64,000 nucleotides of DNA. It comes from Prosthecobacter sp. Its GTDB lineage: Bacteria; Verrucomicrobiota; Verrucomicrobiia; Verrucomicrobiales; Verrucomicrobiaceae. The DNA lies in NCBI RefSeq assembly GCF_029946185.1, contig NZ_JAQSEA010000010.1, positions 21,176 to 85,175 of the forward strand. Direction: 5' to 3'. Shown piece by piece: positions 54,268 to 63,393 of this stretch; the stretch's first letter is position 1; the number at the start of each line of letters is the position of its first letter. Both the position numbers and the translations under genes were made by a program. The notes below the pieces were generated by a model. It was not told the DNA's origin, ran no database searches, and was given only the letters and a program-made list of their open reading frames with translations.

Positions 54268-55395
54268 ATGAGCATCACCCCCGCACCCCAGGGCCTCCTC
54301 GGCATGAAGCCGGAGGAGATCTCTGCCGTGTTCGCAGAGCTCGGCCAGCCCGCCTTTCGTGCCAAACAGCTCGTCGAGTGGGTCTTCGCCAAACGCGCCG
54401 CCACTTTCGAGGCGATGACGAATCTACCCAAAGCGACCCGCGAAGCACTCGCCACCCGCTTCGTCACGCGCACGATGACCATCGCCAAAGTCGCCGGCTC
54501 CAGCGACACCACGCGCAAGTTTCTCCTCAAACTCCACGACGGCCGCTACGTCGAGACCGTGCTCATTCCCGCCAATCCCGCTCTCTACGGCGGCAGTTCG
54601 GATCGCCGCACCCTCTGCGTCTCCAGCCAGGTCGGGTGCGCCTACGACTGCAAATTCTGCGCCAGTGGTCTCGCCGGCTTCGCACGCAATCTGACAGCCG
54701 CGGAAATCGTCGAGCAGATTGTGCAGGTGGAGGCTTACGCCGGAGAGCGCGTGGACAATCTCGTCTTCATGGGCATGGGAGAGCCCCTTGCAAATTACTC
54801 CAACGTCACCAAGGCCATCGAAATCCTGAACGCCGAATGGGGCATCGGCATCGGCGCACGCCACATGACCGTCAGCACCAGCGGCCTCGCCCCGCAGATC
54901 AAAAAACTCGCCGACTTTCCGCTGCAAATCCGCCTCGCCATCTCCCTGCATGGTGCCACCGATGAAGTGCGCGAGAAAATCATGCCGGTGAACCGCAAGC
55001 ACAACCTAGGCGAGCTCTTTGAAGCGCTCGACTACTGGAATCAAAAGCGGAAGCAGTTCCTCACCTTCGAGTTCATCCTCATCGCCGACGTGAACGACAG
55101 CCTCCAGCAGGCCCACGCCCTGGCCAAACGCGCCCGCAGTGCCCATGCCAAGGTCAATTTGATCCCCTACAACACCGTGGATGGCTTGGAGTGGGTCCGC
55201 CCGAGTGAGGCCACCCAGGATGCCTTCCTCGCTGTGCTGGTCAATGCAGGCGTCACGGCCACCCTGCGCCGTGAAAAAGGCCACGACATCGCCGCCGCCT
55301 GCGGACAGCTCCGGTTGAAACAGGAAACGGAACTCGGCATCATCGAATCACCCATTCCAGCCAAACGCATCACGATTGGCAGCGGCGCGGCCTGA
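54268..55395 (+). CDS. rlmN: 23S rRNA (adenine(2503)-C(2))-methyltransferase
   Basis: Radical-SAM motif GCAYDCKFCASG; VDNLVFMGMGEPLANYSNV; VSTSGLAPQIKKLA. Confidence 0.95.
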   Translation: MSITPAPQGLLGMKPEEISAVFAELGQPAFRAKQLVEWVFAKRAATFEAMTNLPKATREALATRFVTRTMTIAKVAGSSDTTRKFLLKLHDGRYVETVLIPANPALYGGSSDRRTLCVSSQVGCAYDCKFCASGLAGFARNLTAAEIVEQIVQVEAYAGERVDNLVFMGMGEPLANYSNVTKAIEILNAEWGIGIGARHMTVSTSGLAPQIKKLADFPLQIRLAISLHGATDEVREKIMPVNRKHNLGELFEALDYWNQKRKQFLTFEFILIADVNDSLQQAHALAKRARSAHAKVNLIPYNTVDGLEWVRPSEATQDAFLAVLVNAGVTATLRREKGHDIAAACGQLRLKQETELGIIESPIPAKRITIGSGAA

Positions 55396-55459
55396 TTCTC
55401 TGAAGCGCCAAAGACGCGCCCTATCGAAGCCCAGGCAACGTTGGGTTGTCTGCACCGTG

Positions 55460-55480
55460 CCTTGTTCCTGTGGAACAAGG
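55460..55480. terminator. Perfect hairpin between convergent rlmN and CNMP gene (possible terminator, no U-tract)
   Basis: CCTTGTTCC-TGT-GGAACAAGG. Confidence 0.5.
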
Positions 55481-55531
55481 AAAGCTCCGCTTCACCCCAA
55501 ACGCTTAACACTGTAGAACCAACGGCAGGCG

Positions 55532-55565
55532 GCTTGATACAACCAGCCGCTCTTCAGTATCAAGC
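55532..55565. repeat. 9-bp inverted repeat
   Basis: GCTTGATAC-16 nt-GTATCAAGC. Confidence 0.6.
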
Positions 55566-55600
55566 GCTCCAAATGAGGAGTGGTTCAACAAACTGCTAAA

Positions 55601-56191
55601 TTACCTCACCCGCGCCGGTTTTCGGACCACCTTGGCAGGGGCACGTTTCACCGGTCGCTTAAGTTTGGGCTTGGCCGCCGGTTTGGCAGGGGCCTTGTCC
55701 CCACGCAGCTCACGCAATTCCTTTTCCACCTCGGCCAGGCGCTTGGAGGTGGCCTCCAGCTTGCGCACGACCAGTCGGGCCACGAATTCGTAGAGCGCAG
55801 CGTGGAAATCCGGGTCTTCCTCGCGCGGATGGATGTCCTGCAGGAATTTCTGGTCCACCGCCAGGCACACAGCCTTCGAGGAGGCGATGACGGAAGCGAG
55901 ACGCTTGTCGTGGTTCACGAGCGCAAGCTCGCCGAAAACTTCCCCGATGCGGGTGATGGCAGCAACTTTCTTGCTGCCGACCCGCACTTCCAGCTCACCA
56001 CTGAGCAGGACGTAGATGCGGGAGTCGATGCTGCCCTCTTTGATGATGTGATCGCCCGGCTCGCATTGCAGCAAGCTGCTGGAGTTCAACACATCATCAA
56101 GCTGGTCATCGCTAAAAATGGCGAGAGCCGGCACCGCCCGCAAAGGCGACGGGCTGTGCTTCTCGTCATGGATGTAAGCAAACTCTTTCAT
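55601..56191 (-). CDS. Cyclic nucleotide-binding domain protein with basic C-terminal tail
   Basis: CEPGDHIIKEGSIDSRIYVLLSGELEVRVG...GEVFGELALVNHDKRLASVIA; tail KAPAKPAAKPKLKRPVKRAPAKVVRKPARVR; no HTH. Confidence 0.85.
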   Translation of the reverse strand: MKEFAYIHDEKHSPSPLRAVPALAIFSDDQLDDVLNSSSLLQCEPGDHIIKEGSIDSRIYVLLSGELEVRVGSKKVAAITRIGEVFGELALVNHDKRLASVIASSKAVCLAVDQKFLQDIHPREEDPDFHAALYEFVARLVVRKLEATSKRLAEVEKELRELRGDKAPAKPAAKPKLKRPVKRAPAKVVRKPARVR

Positions 56192-56244
56192 GGAATTCGC
56201 CGGATTCTGTCAGCGGGAGGGCAGGGGGGAAAGACAAATCTTGT

Positions 56245-57150
56245 TCATTTTCCACCACCCTTCACCGCCGCATCATACGCAGGCCAGAAACTGGCCGGCG
56301 GCATCAGGTCCTTGCCGCCGTCGTCAAACCGCGTGCCAATCTCCTGCAACGGCAGCGATTTCGCCACCTCAATGCCCGCCGTGATATTGGCCGGAGTGAA
56401 CACTAGACGCGTAAGCTGCATGCCCTTCAGCGGGCTCAAATCCGTCACCGGCGTGTCGGCAATATGCAGGCGCTGCAGGGCCGTGCCGGTCAGTGGGGAG
56501 AGATCCTTCACATTCGTACCTTGCAGCGTCACGCTCACCAGCGGCACCGTTTTCAGCGCGCTGATATCCGCCACCGGGCAGTCCGTCAGCCACAGCATCT
56601 GGATCGGGCAGTGGGCGATTCCTGAGATGTCGCCAATCGGGCAGCCCACCGCGTTCAGCTCCACCAGCGGCATGTTTTCCAGCGCCGCCAGATTTTCGAC
56701 CGGCGTGCGGCTCAGGTAGAGTTTTTGCAGCGGCATGCCCCGGATCGGCGAAAGATCCCGCACCTTCGTGTCTTCAAGGTACAGCTCCACCAGCTTCTTG
56801 CCCTGCATCGGCCGCAGGTCAGTGATGGGCGTCTCGCTCAGGTCCAGCGCCATCGGCTCGATGTGTTCGAGAAACTTCACGTTCTCAATTTTCGCCCCAC
56901 GCAGGCTCAGCGCCACCACCTTCCCGTCTTCGATATTGAACTGCCCCGTCCCGGTGTAGCCAGGGTTATGAAACTTGATCTCCGTGTGCATCATCTCCTG
57001 CGTCCAATACACCTTCTTCGGCGCGTCCTTCGTCGGAGCTGGCACAGCCGCAGGTGCTTCCACCACGGCTTTCGGCGCAGGTGCAGGTTTCTTGGCTTCA
57101 TCACCACACTGGGTCAAAAGGAGAGGAAGGAGGAGCAGACTGGGCTTCAT
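56245..57150 (-). CDS. Leucine-rich-repeat-like lipoprotein
   Basis: MKPSLLLLPLLLTQCGDE lipobox; about 9 repeats of ~20-22 aa (PLQKLYLSRTPVENLAALENM, PLVELNAVGCPIGDISGIAHC...). Confidence 0.8.
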   Translation of the reverse strand: MKPSLLLLPLLLTQCGDEAKKPAPAPKAVVEAPAAVPAPTKDAPKKVYWTQEMMHTEIKFHNPGYTGTGQFNIEDGKVVALSLRGAKIENVKFLEHIEPMALDLSETPITDLRPMQGKKLVELYLEDTKVRDLSPIRGMPLQKLYLSRTPVENLAALENMPLVELNAVGCPIGDISGIAHCPIQMLWLTDCPVADISALKTVPLVSVTLQGTNVKDLSPLTGTALQRLHIADTPVTDLSPLKGMQLTRLVFTPANITAGIEVAKSLPLQEIGTRFDDGGKDLMPPASFWPAYDAAVKGGGK

Positions 57151-57250
57151 GCCATGGGCATGCCGGATTTCTCCCCACGTTGCAAGGCGGAAGTGAAACA
57201 AGGGGCAAAGAAGAAAAAGAAATAGGCAGCCGCATCCCGTTTCTGGCAGC

Positions 57251-59509
57251 ATGGCTTTGATCATGCTGCGCTCGCTCACCTTCTTTCTTCTCTGCACCTT
57301 CGCTTACGCGGACGAGTTTGACCCACTGCGTGCCGTGGTCAGCAAAGCCGTCGCCAAAGGGAATCCGCCAGGCGCGGTGCTCTGGTTTGAGAGCGGCCCG
57401 CAGAAGATGACCTTCACGACGGGCCAGCGCGCGCTCATTCCAGCAATGGAAGCAATGACGGAGGACACCGTCTTTGATGCCGCATCTCTCACCAAAGTGG
57501 TCGCAACACTCCCGAGTGTCCTGATCCTGATCGAGCAGGGCAAGATCGCGCTGGAGTCGGAAGTGCGCCAATATCTCCCGGAGTTTCGCAGCGGCATCAC
57601 CGTGCGGCATCTCCTCACCCACACCTCCGGTTTGAAGGCGGGTCTTCCCAAGGTGCCGGAATGGACAGGTTATGCAGCAGGCATCGCACACGCCATCTCC
57701 TCAGAGCCAGACGGACCTCCCGACCGCTTCTTCCGCTACTCCGACATCAATTTCATCCTGCTCGGCGAGATCGTGCAACGCGTCAGCGGCATGCGCTTGA
57801 ACGAATTTGCCGCAAAACATGTGTTCGCGCCGCTGCACATGGACTCCACGCGCTTCCTGCCACCAGCCGAATGGATCCCACGCATCGCACCCACAGAGAA
57901 AGACGAAAGCGGCGTCATGCTGCGCGGCGTAGTCCATGACCCCGCCTCACGCAAGATGGGCGGTGTCACCGGCCACGCCGGCCTCTTCACCACCGCCGCC
58001 GATCTGGCCAAATACTCACGCATGATCCTTCAAGACGGCGCAGGCGTCCTCAAACCGGAGACGGTGAAGCTGATGACGGCACCGCAGACGATTGCCACAG
58101 TCTTCGAACGGCGCGGCCTCGGCTGGGACATCGACTCCACTTTCAGCAGGCCGCGTGGCAAAACATTCCCCATCGGTTCCTTCGGCCACACCGGATTCAC
58201 CGGCACAAGTCTATGGATCGCGCCCGCATCGAAGACCTTCGTCATTTTCATGAGCTCACGCCTGCACCCCGAGGGCAAAGGCAGCGTGCGCGATTTGTAT
58301 GAAGAGATCGGTACCGCAGCAGCTCAATGCGTGAAGCTCACCCCCGCCACTGGCCCACCCTGGCCGCGTGCCGAGACCGAAGTTCCCACGGTATTGAATG
58401 GCATCGACGTCCTCGCGCGGCGCAAGTTCGCAGACTTGCAAGGCCTCCGCGTCGGCCTCATTACCAATCAAACCGGCATCGATGCCCAGCGCCACAGCAC
58501 CATCGATCTTCTGGCAAATGCCCCCGGCGTGAAATTGAAAAAACTCTTCAGTCCCGAGCACGGCATTCGTGGCGAACTCGATCAGGAAAAGATCAGCAAC
58601 TCGACCGACAAAAAGACCGGCCTGCCTGTGCTCAGCCTCTTCGGTGAACAGCGCGCACCCACTCAGGACCAACTCGCAGACTTGGATGCCTTGGTGTTCG
58701 ACATTCAAGACATCGGCTGCCGCTTCTACACCTACATCGGCACCATGCGGCTTTGCATGGAGGCCGCAGCGAAAGCGAAGAAAGCTTTCTACGTGCTGGA
58801 CCGCGTCAATCCCATCGGCGGCATCCAAGTGGAAGGCCCCGCAGCCATCGATGCCGAAAAACCCACCGCCACCCACGCCATCCCTCTGCGCCACGGCATG
58901 ACCGCCGGCGAACTCGCCGCCATGATGAACGCCGAGCGCAGCATCGGCTGCGACTTAAAGGTGATCCCCGTCGAAGGCTGGCAGCGCCACATGCTCTACG
59001 ATCAAACCGGGCTGCCTTGGATTAATCCCTCGCCCAACATGCGCTCATTGAATGCCGCGCTGCTCTATCCAGGCGTCGGCCTCCTGGAGTTCAGCATCAC
59101 CGTCGGGCGCGGCACAGACACCCCGTTCGAAATCCTCGGCGCACCCTACGTGGACGACCTGCGGCTCTCGTATGAACTCAACAAACTGGGCCTTGCAGGT
59201 ATCCAGTTCACCCCGCTGCGCTTCACGCCCACCGCGAGCATTTTCAAAGGCGAGGCATGCGGCGGCGTGCGCATGGCCATCACAGATCGCACTGCATTGC
59301 ATGCGGTCGATGTGGGCATTGCCATCGCCTGCACATTGCAGCGGCTTTACCCAAAAGAGTTTAAGCTGAGCCTGGTGGATACCCTGCTCAATCGCGCCGC
59401 CAGTGTGAAGGCGCTGCGCAGTGGCGAGACATGGAAAAAGGTGTTGGCAGGCTGGGTCGCGGAGACGCAGGTGTTTGAGGCGAGAAGGCGGACCTACCTC
59501 CGCTATTGA
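57251..59509 (+). CDS. Beta-lactamase-fold serine hydrolase fused to NamZ-like (DUF1343) exo-beta-N-acetylmuramidase domain
   Basis: SxxK motif DAASLTKVVATLP, YSDINFILLGE; DUF1343: GLITNQTGID, LFSPEHGIRGE, DIQDIGCRFYTYIGTM, DRVNPIGG. Confidence 0.88.
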   Translation: MALIMLRSLTFFLLCTFAYADEFDPLRAVVSKAVAKGNPPGAVLWFESGPQKMTFTTGQRALIPAMEAMTEDTVFDAASLTKVVATLPSVLILIEQGKIALESEVRQYLPEFRSGITVRHLLTHTSGLKAGLPKVPEWTGYAAGIAHAISSEPDGPPDRFFRYSDINFILLGEIVQRVSGMRLNEFAAKHVFAPLHMDSTRFLPPAEWIPRIAPTEKDESGVMLRGVVHDPASRKMGGVTGHAGLFTTAADLAKYSRMILQDGAGVLKPETVKLMTAPQTIATVFERRGLGWDIDSTFSRPRGKTFPIGSFGHTGFTGTSLWIAPASKTFVIFMSSRLHPEGKGSVRDLYEEIGTAAAQCVKLTPATGPPWPRAETEVPTVLNGIDVLARRKFADLQGLRVGLITNQTGIDAQRHSTIDLLANAPGVKLKKLFSPEHGIRGELDQEKISNSTDKKTGLPVLSLFGEQRAPTQDQLADLDALVFDIQDIGCRFYTYIGTMRLCMEAAAKAKKAFYVLDRVNPIGGIQVEGPAAIDAEKPTATHAIPLRHGMTAGELAAMMNAERSIGCDLKVIPVEGWQRHMLYDQTGLPWINPSPNMRSLNAALLYPGVGLLEFSITVGRGTDTPFEILGAPYVDDLRLSYELNKLGLAGIQFTPLRFTPTASIFKGEACGGVRMAITDRTALHAVDVGIAIACTLQRLYPKEFKLSLVDTLLNRAASVKALRSGETWKKVLAGWVAETQVFEARRRTYLRY

Positions 59510-59533
59510 TGGAGAGGAAGAGTCCGTGCTACC

Positions 59534-60493
59534 ATGCAGCAGATGAAATCCCGCCGCTTCCTTCTCGCCTTCACCCTCCTGATTGTCGCCTGCGGCAAAA
59601 CTACGGATGAGCATGCGGCATCGCGGGGCACCATCGCAGTATCCTTGCTCTCATTGCAGAACCCCTTTTTCAAAGTCATCGGCGACAGCATCATCGCCGA
59701 AGCAAAAAAGAACGGCTATGACACGCTCGTGGTCAGTGCAGATGGCGACGTCGCACGCCAGAGCAATCAGATCAAAGACTTCATCGTGAAGGATGTCGCC
59801 GCCATCGTGTTGAGTCCCACAGATTCCAAGGCGATCGTGACCGTCATCCAGGAGGCAAACGCCGCCGCTATTCCCGTCTTCACCGTGGATGTTCCCTGCA
59901 ACGAGCCCGGTGTGAAAATCGTGACGCAAGTGGCCACCGACAACTTCGGCGGCGGCAAAATGGCGGCAGAGGCCATGATCGAAGCGCTGCAAGGGCAGGG
60001 CGGGAAGATCGGCGTGCTCGACATGAAGCAAGTGGAGTCCTGCATCCTGCGCGTGAAAGGCTTCAAAGAAGTTCTGGCTGCCTACAACGCCACGGCGGCG
60101 AGAAAGATCGAGATCGTGAGCGAGCTCGACTGCGGCGGCGCGAATGACAAGGGCTACAAAGCCACCGAAGACATGCTGCAGGCACAGCCAGATCTCGTCG
60201 GCATCTTTGCCATCAATGACCCCGGCGCGCTCGGCGCACGCGGTGCCATTGAGAAGGCGGGCCGCACTGACAAAGTCGTCATCATCGGCTTCGATGGCCA
60301 GCCCGAAGGCAAACAAGCCATCAAAGAAGGCAAGATCTACGCCGACCCCATCCAGTTCCCCGACAAAATGGGCGCTGAAGTCGTGCGCGCATTCATGCGC
60401 TACTCCAAAGGCGAAGAGCTCCCGCCGCAGCTGCTCATCCCGACCAGCCTGTATCGCAAAGCCGATGGCGTGGCCGATGCTTCGCTGAAATGA
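59534..60493 (+). CDS. Sugar ABC transporter substrate-binding protein (ribose-binding-like), lipoprotein
   Basis: LLIVACGKT lipobox; IAVSLLSLQNPFFKVIGDSIIAEAKKNGYD; VATDNFGGGKMAAEAM; IFAINDPGALGARGAIEKAG. Confidence 0.9.
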   Translation: MQQMKSRRFLLAFTLLIVACGKTTDEHAASRGTIAVSLLSLQNPFFKVIGDSIIAEAKKNGYDTLVVSADGDVARQSNQIKDFIVKDVAAIVLSPTDSKAIVTVIQEANAAAIPVFTVDVPCNEPGVKIVTQVATDNFGGGKMAAEAMIEALQGQGGKIGVLDMKQVESCILRVKGFKEVLAAYNATAARKIEIVSELDCGGANDKGYKATEDMLQAQPDLVGIFAINDPGALGARGAIEKAGRTDKVVIIGFDGQPEGKQAIKEGKIYADPIQFPDKMGAEVVRAFMRYSKGEELPPQLLIPTSLYRKADGVADASLK

Positions 60494-60497
60494 TCCC

Positions 60498-61043
60498 ATG
60501 CTCAATCTCATGAACCCGCTCACCCTCCTCACCTTGCTGGCGCTCGGCGCAGCCACTGTCTCTGCGGCAGAGCCGAAACCCGAATCTGAATTCACCACCA
60601 CCGACCCGAAGAAGGTCAAAATCTTAGAGGACTCATCCCGCGAAAAAGATCCCGAGATCGATCACTTCAAGCATCTCTGCCCCGGTCTCGGTGGCTATCA
60701 GGTCATCCATGAAGGCGGCGATCTCCGCAGCTGGATCAATCTGATTTTCGACGGCAACAAAACCGACCTCATGGGCGATACTCTCAGCGCCTGCCCCGGC
60801 CAGTTCCCCGCAAAAGCCAACGACGTCGTGCAATGGCGCGGCCTCCGCCAGGGCGGCTCCTTCATCCCATACGCAATCATCTACCGCATGATGTCGAGCG
60901 CCGATGACGAAAAGCAGACGCGCCTCGAAACGCTCGTCATCATCAAGCTCGACAAGGATAAATCGACCATCGTCGGGCATGTGCCCGCGAAGGAAGGAAA
61001 TGAAAAAGCCGAACTGCTGGCGGACAAGCTGTGCAAGCCCTGA
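60498..61043 (+). CDS. Hypothetical secreted protein
   Basis: Signal peptide MNPLTLLTLLALGAATVSAAEP; 181 aa. Confidence 0.7.
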   Translation: MLNLMNPLTLLTLLALGAATVSAAEPKPESEFTTTDPKKVKILEDSSREKDPEIDHFKHLCPGLGGYQVIHEGGDLRSWINLIFDGNKTDLMGDTLSACPGQFPAKANDVVQWRGLRQGGSFIPYAIIYRMMSSADDEKQTRLETLVIIKLDKDKSTIVGHVPAKEGNEKAELLADKLCKP

Positions 61044-61171
61044 GCAAAAACGCATGAAGACCGTTATGAATGGCACTCGGTTAAGGCATAGCCTCGTTCG
61101 CTTTTGCAGTTCCAAGGGCATCGAATTTGTCGCCTCGGCATTTCCTTGGCAGCATGCTGCTATAGCAGTTG

Positions 61172-61355
61172 CCAAAACGCATTTCCGTTTAGTTGACTGT
61201 CTCTTGCTCGAAGAGGGTGGCTCCGACGGCGGCTGGCTGAGAGCCGCCAGCCCTACCTGCGCTGGGCATAGGCATGCTCGGCGCGAGGTAGAGCCCTTGG
61301 TCCTCCAAGCGCCGTCGAGCGTCGCCATGCGTCGCTTTCCGGGAAGCCGTTTTGG
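61172..61355. repeat. MITE-like element with imperfect terminal inverted repeats (copy A)
   Basis: Left end CCAAAACGCATTTCCG, right end CTTTCCGGGAAGCCGTTTTGG; internal hairpin GGCTGGC...GCCAGCC; related sequence in opposite orientation at 63881-63975. Confidence 0.6.
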
Positions 61356-61391
61356 AAAACGCTACATCCTTCATCACATGGCTCCGCCGCA

Positions 61392-61526
61392 CACCAGTCC
61401 CAACGGGACTGCGCATCATAGCGAAGGGTTGCCGAGCCTCAGCGAGGCTACCCTGGGGCCCCGCCATCAAATCCGGAAAGCAAACCCAGCACCCCGCTAC
61501 ACCCCACGCTCACCAGCAGCGTTTGC
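61392..61526. repeat. Dispersed two-hairpin repeat, copy 1
   Basis: CACCAGTCCCAACGGGACTGCG...AGGGTTGCCGAGCCTCAGCGAGGCTACCCT...CTCACCAGCAGCGT. Confidence 0.75.
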
Positions 61527-61574
61527 AAAAAGCCCCGCCATGCAGAGAGAGGATCGCCACCTTCACAACCCACG

Positions 61575-62462
61575 ATGAATGCTTTTAAACGAATGCCGCT
61601 CAGGTCTGTGATTTCATTCATCCAATGCTCCCGACGCACACTGTTGCTGGCAGCTCTTGCCACCTGCTTCTGCTGGAATGTGCAGGCCGCCGACGAGGTG
61701 CCGCACGTGCGCATCCTCTTTCTCGGCAACAGCTACACCGCGTTCAATCTCCTGCCCGGCATGGTGGGCGAGCTCATGCTTTCCTCCCAGATGCTGGCTC
61801 CGCATATCGGCAGCAATTTAGAGGGCAGCTACACGCTGGAGCGTCACACCACCAATCCAGAGGGCATGGCCTTGCTGAAAAAAGGCGCCGATGACGGCAA
61901 GCCCTGGGATGTCGTCGTGGTGCAGGAGCACAGCGTCGTGTCTGCTGCCGCTGCGGTGGATGAAGATGCCAGACTGCTGATGGAAAACGGTCTCTCCAAG
62001 CTCGTCAAATCCGCCCACGAATTAAACCCCAAAGTGCTCGTCGTCGTTTTTCAGGTGTGGGCGCGGCACGAAAGACTTTGGAAAGAAAAGTCCCCCGATG
62101 CACTCGCGACGGGCGCAGAGCCTGCGCAGGCACGTGCTCGCACCCACCTCGCGAATGCAAACGCCGTGAAGGCGGCCCAGGAAAAAAATCCAGGTGCAAA
62201 GATCATTGTCAGCCCCGTGGGGGATTTCTGGTGGCTGGTCCATGATGTCTATCCGGCCATGTCGCTTTACGCCGAGGATGGCATGCATCCCGACCTCATG
62301 GGAACATTGCTCAGCGCGTATGTCATCGCCGGCAGCATCGGCGGACGAGAAGTGATCGAACAGTCCACGTGGATGCCGCCAGACTGCCCTGCAGTGCAGG
62401 TGGCGCGAGTGAAGAAGACGGTGCTGGACCACCCCGAAGTGTTCAAGGCGGCAGGGAAATGA
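61575..62462 (+). CDS. SGNH/GDSL-type hydrolase-like secreted protein
   Basis: Signal peptide; VRILFLGNSYTAFNLLPGMV block I-like (GNS); YAEDGMHPDLMGTLLSAYVIAG block V-like (DxxH). Confidence 0.8.
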   Translation: MNAFKRMPLRSVISFIQCSRRTLLLAALATCFCWNVQAADEVPHVRILFLGNSYTAFNLLPGMVGELMLSSQMLAPHIGSNLEGSYTLERHTTNPEGMALLKKGADDGKPWDVVVVQEHSVVSAAAAVDEDARLLMENGLSKLVKSAHELNPKVLVVVFQVWARHERLWKEKSPDALATGAEPAQARARTHLANANAVKAAQEKNPGAKIIVSPVGDFWWLVHDVYPAMSLYAEDGMHPDLMGTLLSAYVIAGSIGGREVIEQSTWMPPDCPAVQVARVKKTVLDHPEVFKAAGK

Positions 62463-62521
62463 TACCACGATCTATTGGAAAATAGGTCTGTTACATCTTT
62501 GCGGATGTCAACCCCGCCATG

Positions 62522-62660
62522 CACCAGCCCTGAATGGGCTGCGTAGTCCAGCCCAGGGTCAGACGAGCCTCAGCGAGGCGACCCTGGGTATGGCAGACAA
62601 TTCCGGGAAGCAAACCGAGCACTCCGCAACATCGCCCCACTCACCAGCAGCGTCCGCACT
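62522..62660. repeat. Dispersed two-hairpin repeat, copy 2
   Basis: CACCAGCCCTGAATGGGCTGCG...CCCAGGGTCAGACGAGCCTCAGCGAGGCGACCCTGGG...CTCACCAGCAGCGT. Confidence 0.75.
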
Positions 62661-62681
62661 CTGTCCCGCCGCAGAAGTCCA

Positions 62682-63302
62682 TCACTTGGGCCGCCAGGTG
62701 GTGACGTCATCCCCTGTGCTCGGAGCCTGGTCTTTGCCACTGCTGTAAACAGCCACCTTCGTGACCAGATGCGCCGCCTGATTCGCCGAGAACTTGGGCT
62801 CAGTGTTGCTGGTGTCGGGATTCTTCACCTGATTGTCACCATTCGTGTCGAGCAGGATGTGATAAGGCTGCCCATACATGTCGGCGAGCTTGTAGGGTCG
62901 TGCAGCACCCACCAGTCCATGGCGACCATTATTCCCAGGGGGGAATGCTACGAAAGGCGTGCGCTTGGGATTCAAATCCACCGTGCCGCTTGATGCTGGA
63001 GGAATACCCATGAGAGTGTCCACCAGCGAGTTGTTGCCATCGGTGAGCAGTTCGGCTGCGTCCTCACCATTGGCTCCTTGGCTGGTGGCAACAATGGGCC
63101 AGCGATTGTAGTCGGTCTGGTAGTGGTCGATGCCATTCTTGAGATCCATCAGCACCGTTCGCACTTTCAGACGATTGGCTTGGTCGATGGCGTTACTGAT
63201 TCCCGCCGCCGTCAGGCTGGCAAGGATCGCGATGATGGTGATCGTAATGAGCAGTTCGATCAGGGTGAACGCTCTCGTGGCCGGTTGCCGGTGCGTTTTC
63301 AT
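62682..63302 (-). CDS. Type II secretion/type IV pilin-like pseudopilin (GspG-like)
   Basis: RAFTLIELLITITIIAILASL N-methylation motif; start at 63302. Confidence 0.88.
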   Translation of the reverse strand: MKTHRQPATRAFTLIELLITITIIAILASLTAAGISNAIDQANRLKVRTVLMDLKNGIDHYQTDYNRWPIVATSQGANGEDAAELLTDGNNSLVDTLMGIPPASSGTVDLNPKRTPFVAFPPGNNGRHGLVGAARPYKLADMYGQPYHILLDTNGDNQVKNPDTSNTEPKFSANQAAHLVTKVAVYSSGKDQAPSTGDDVTTWRPK

Positions 63303-63393
63303 AATATAATAATACCTGAAATGGCAGCCGGGGGTCAATGCTGCTTTTTCATCCTTGAACCATCTGTCGAAACAGCGCACGGCTTGCCTCCCC

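Noticed and set aside
60904-61578. 224-aa plus-strand ORF
   Set aside because: Begins out of frame inside a supported CDS and then runs through the repeat-element region; composition is not protein-like.
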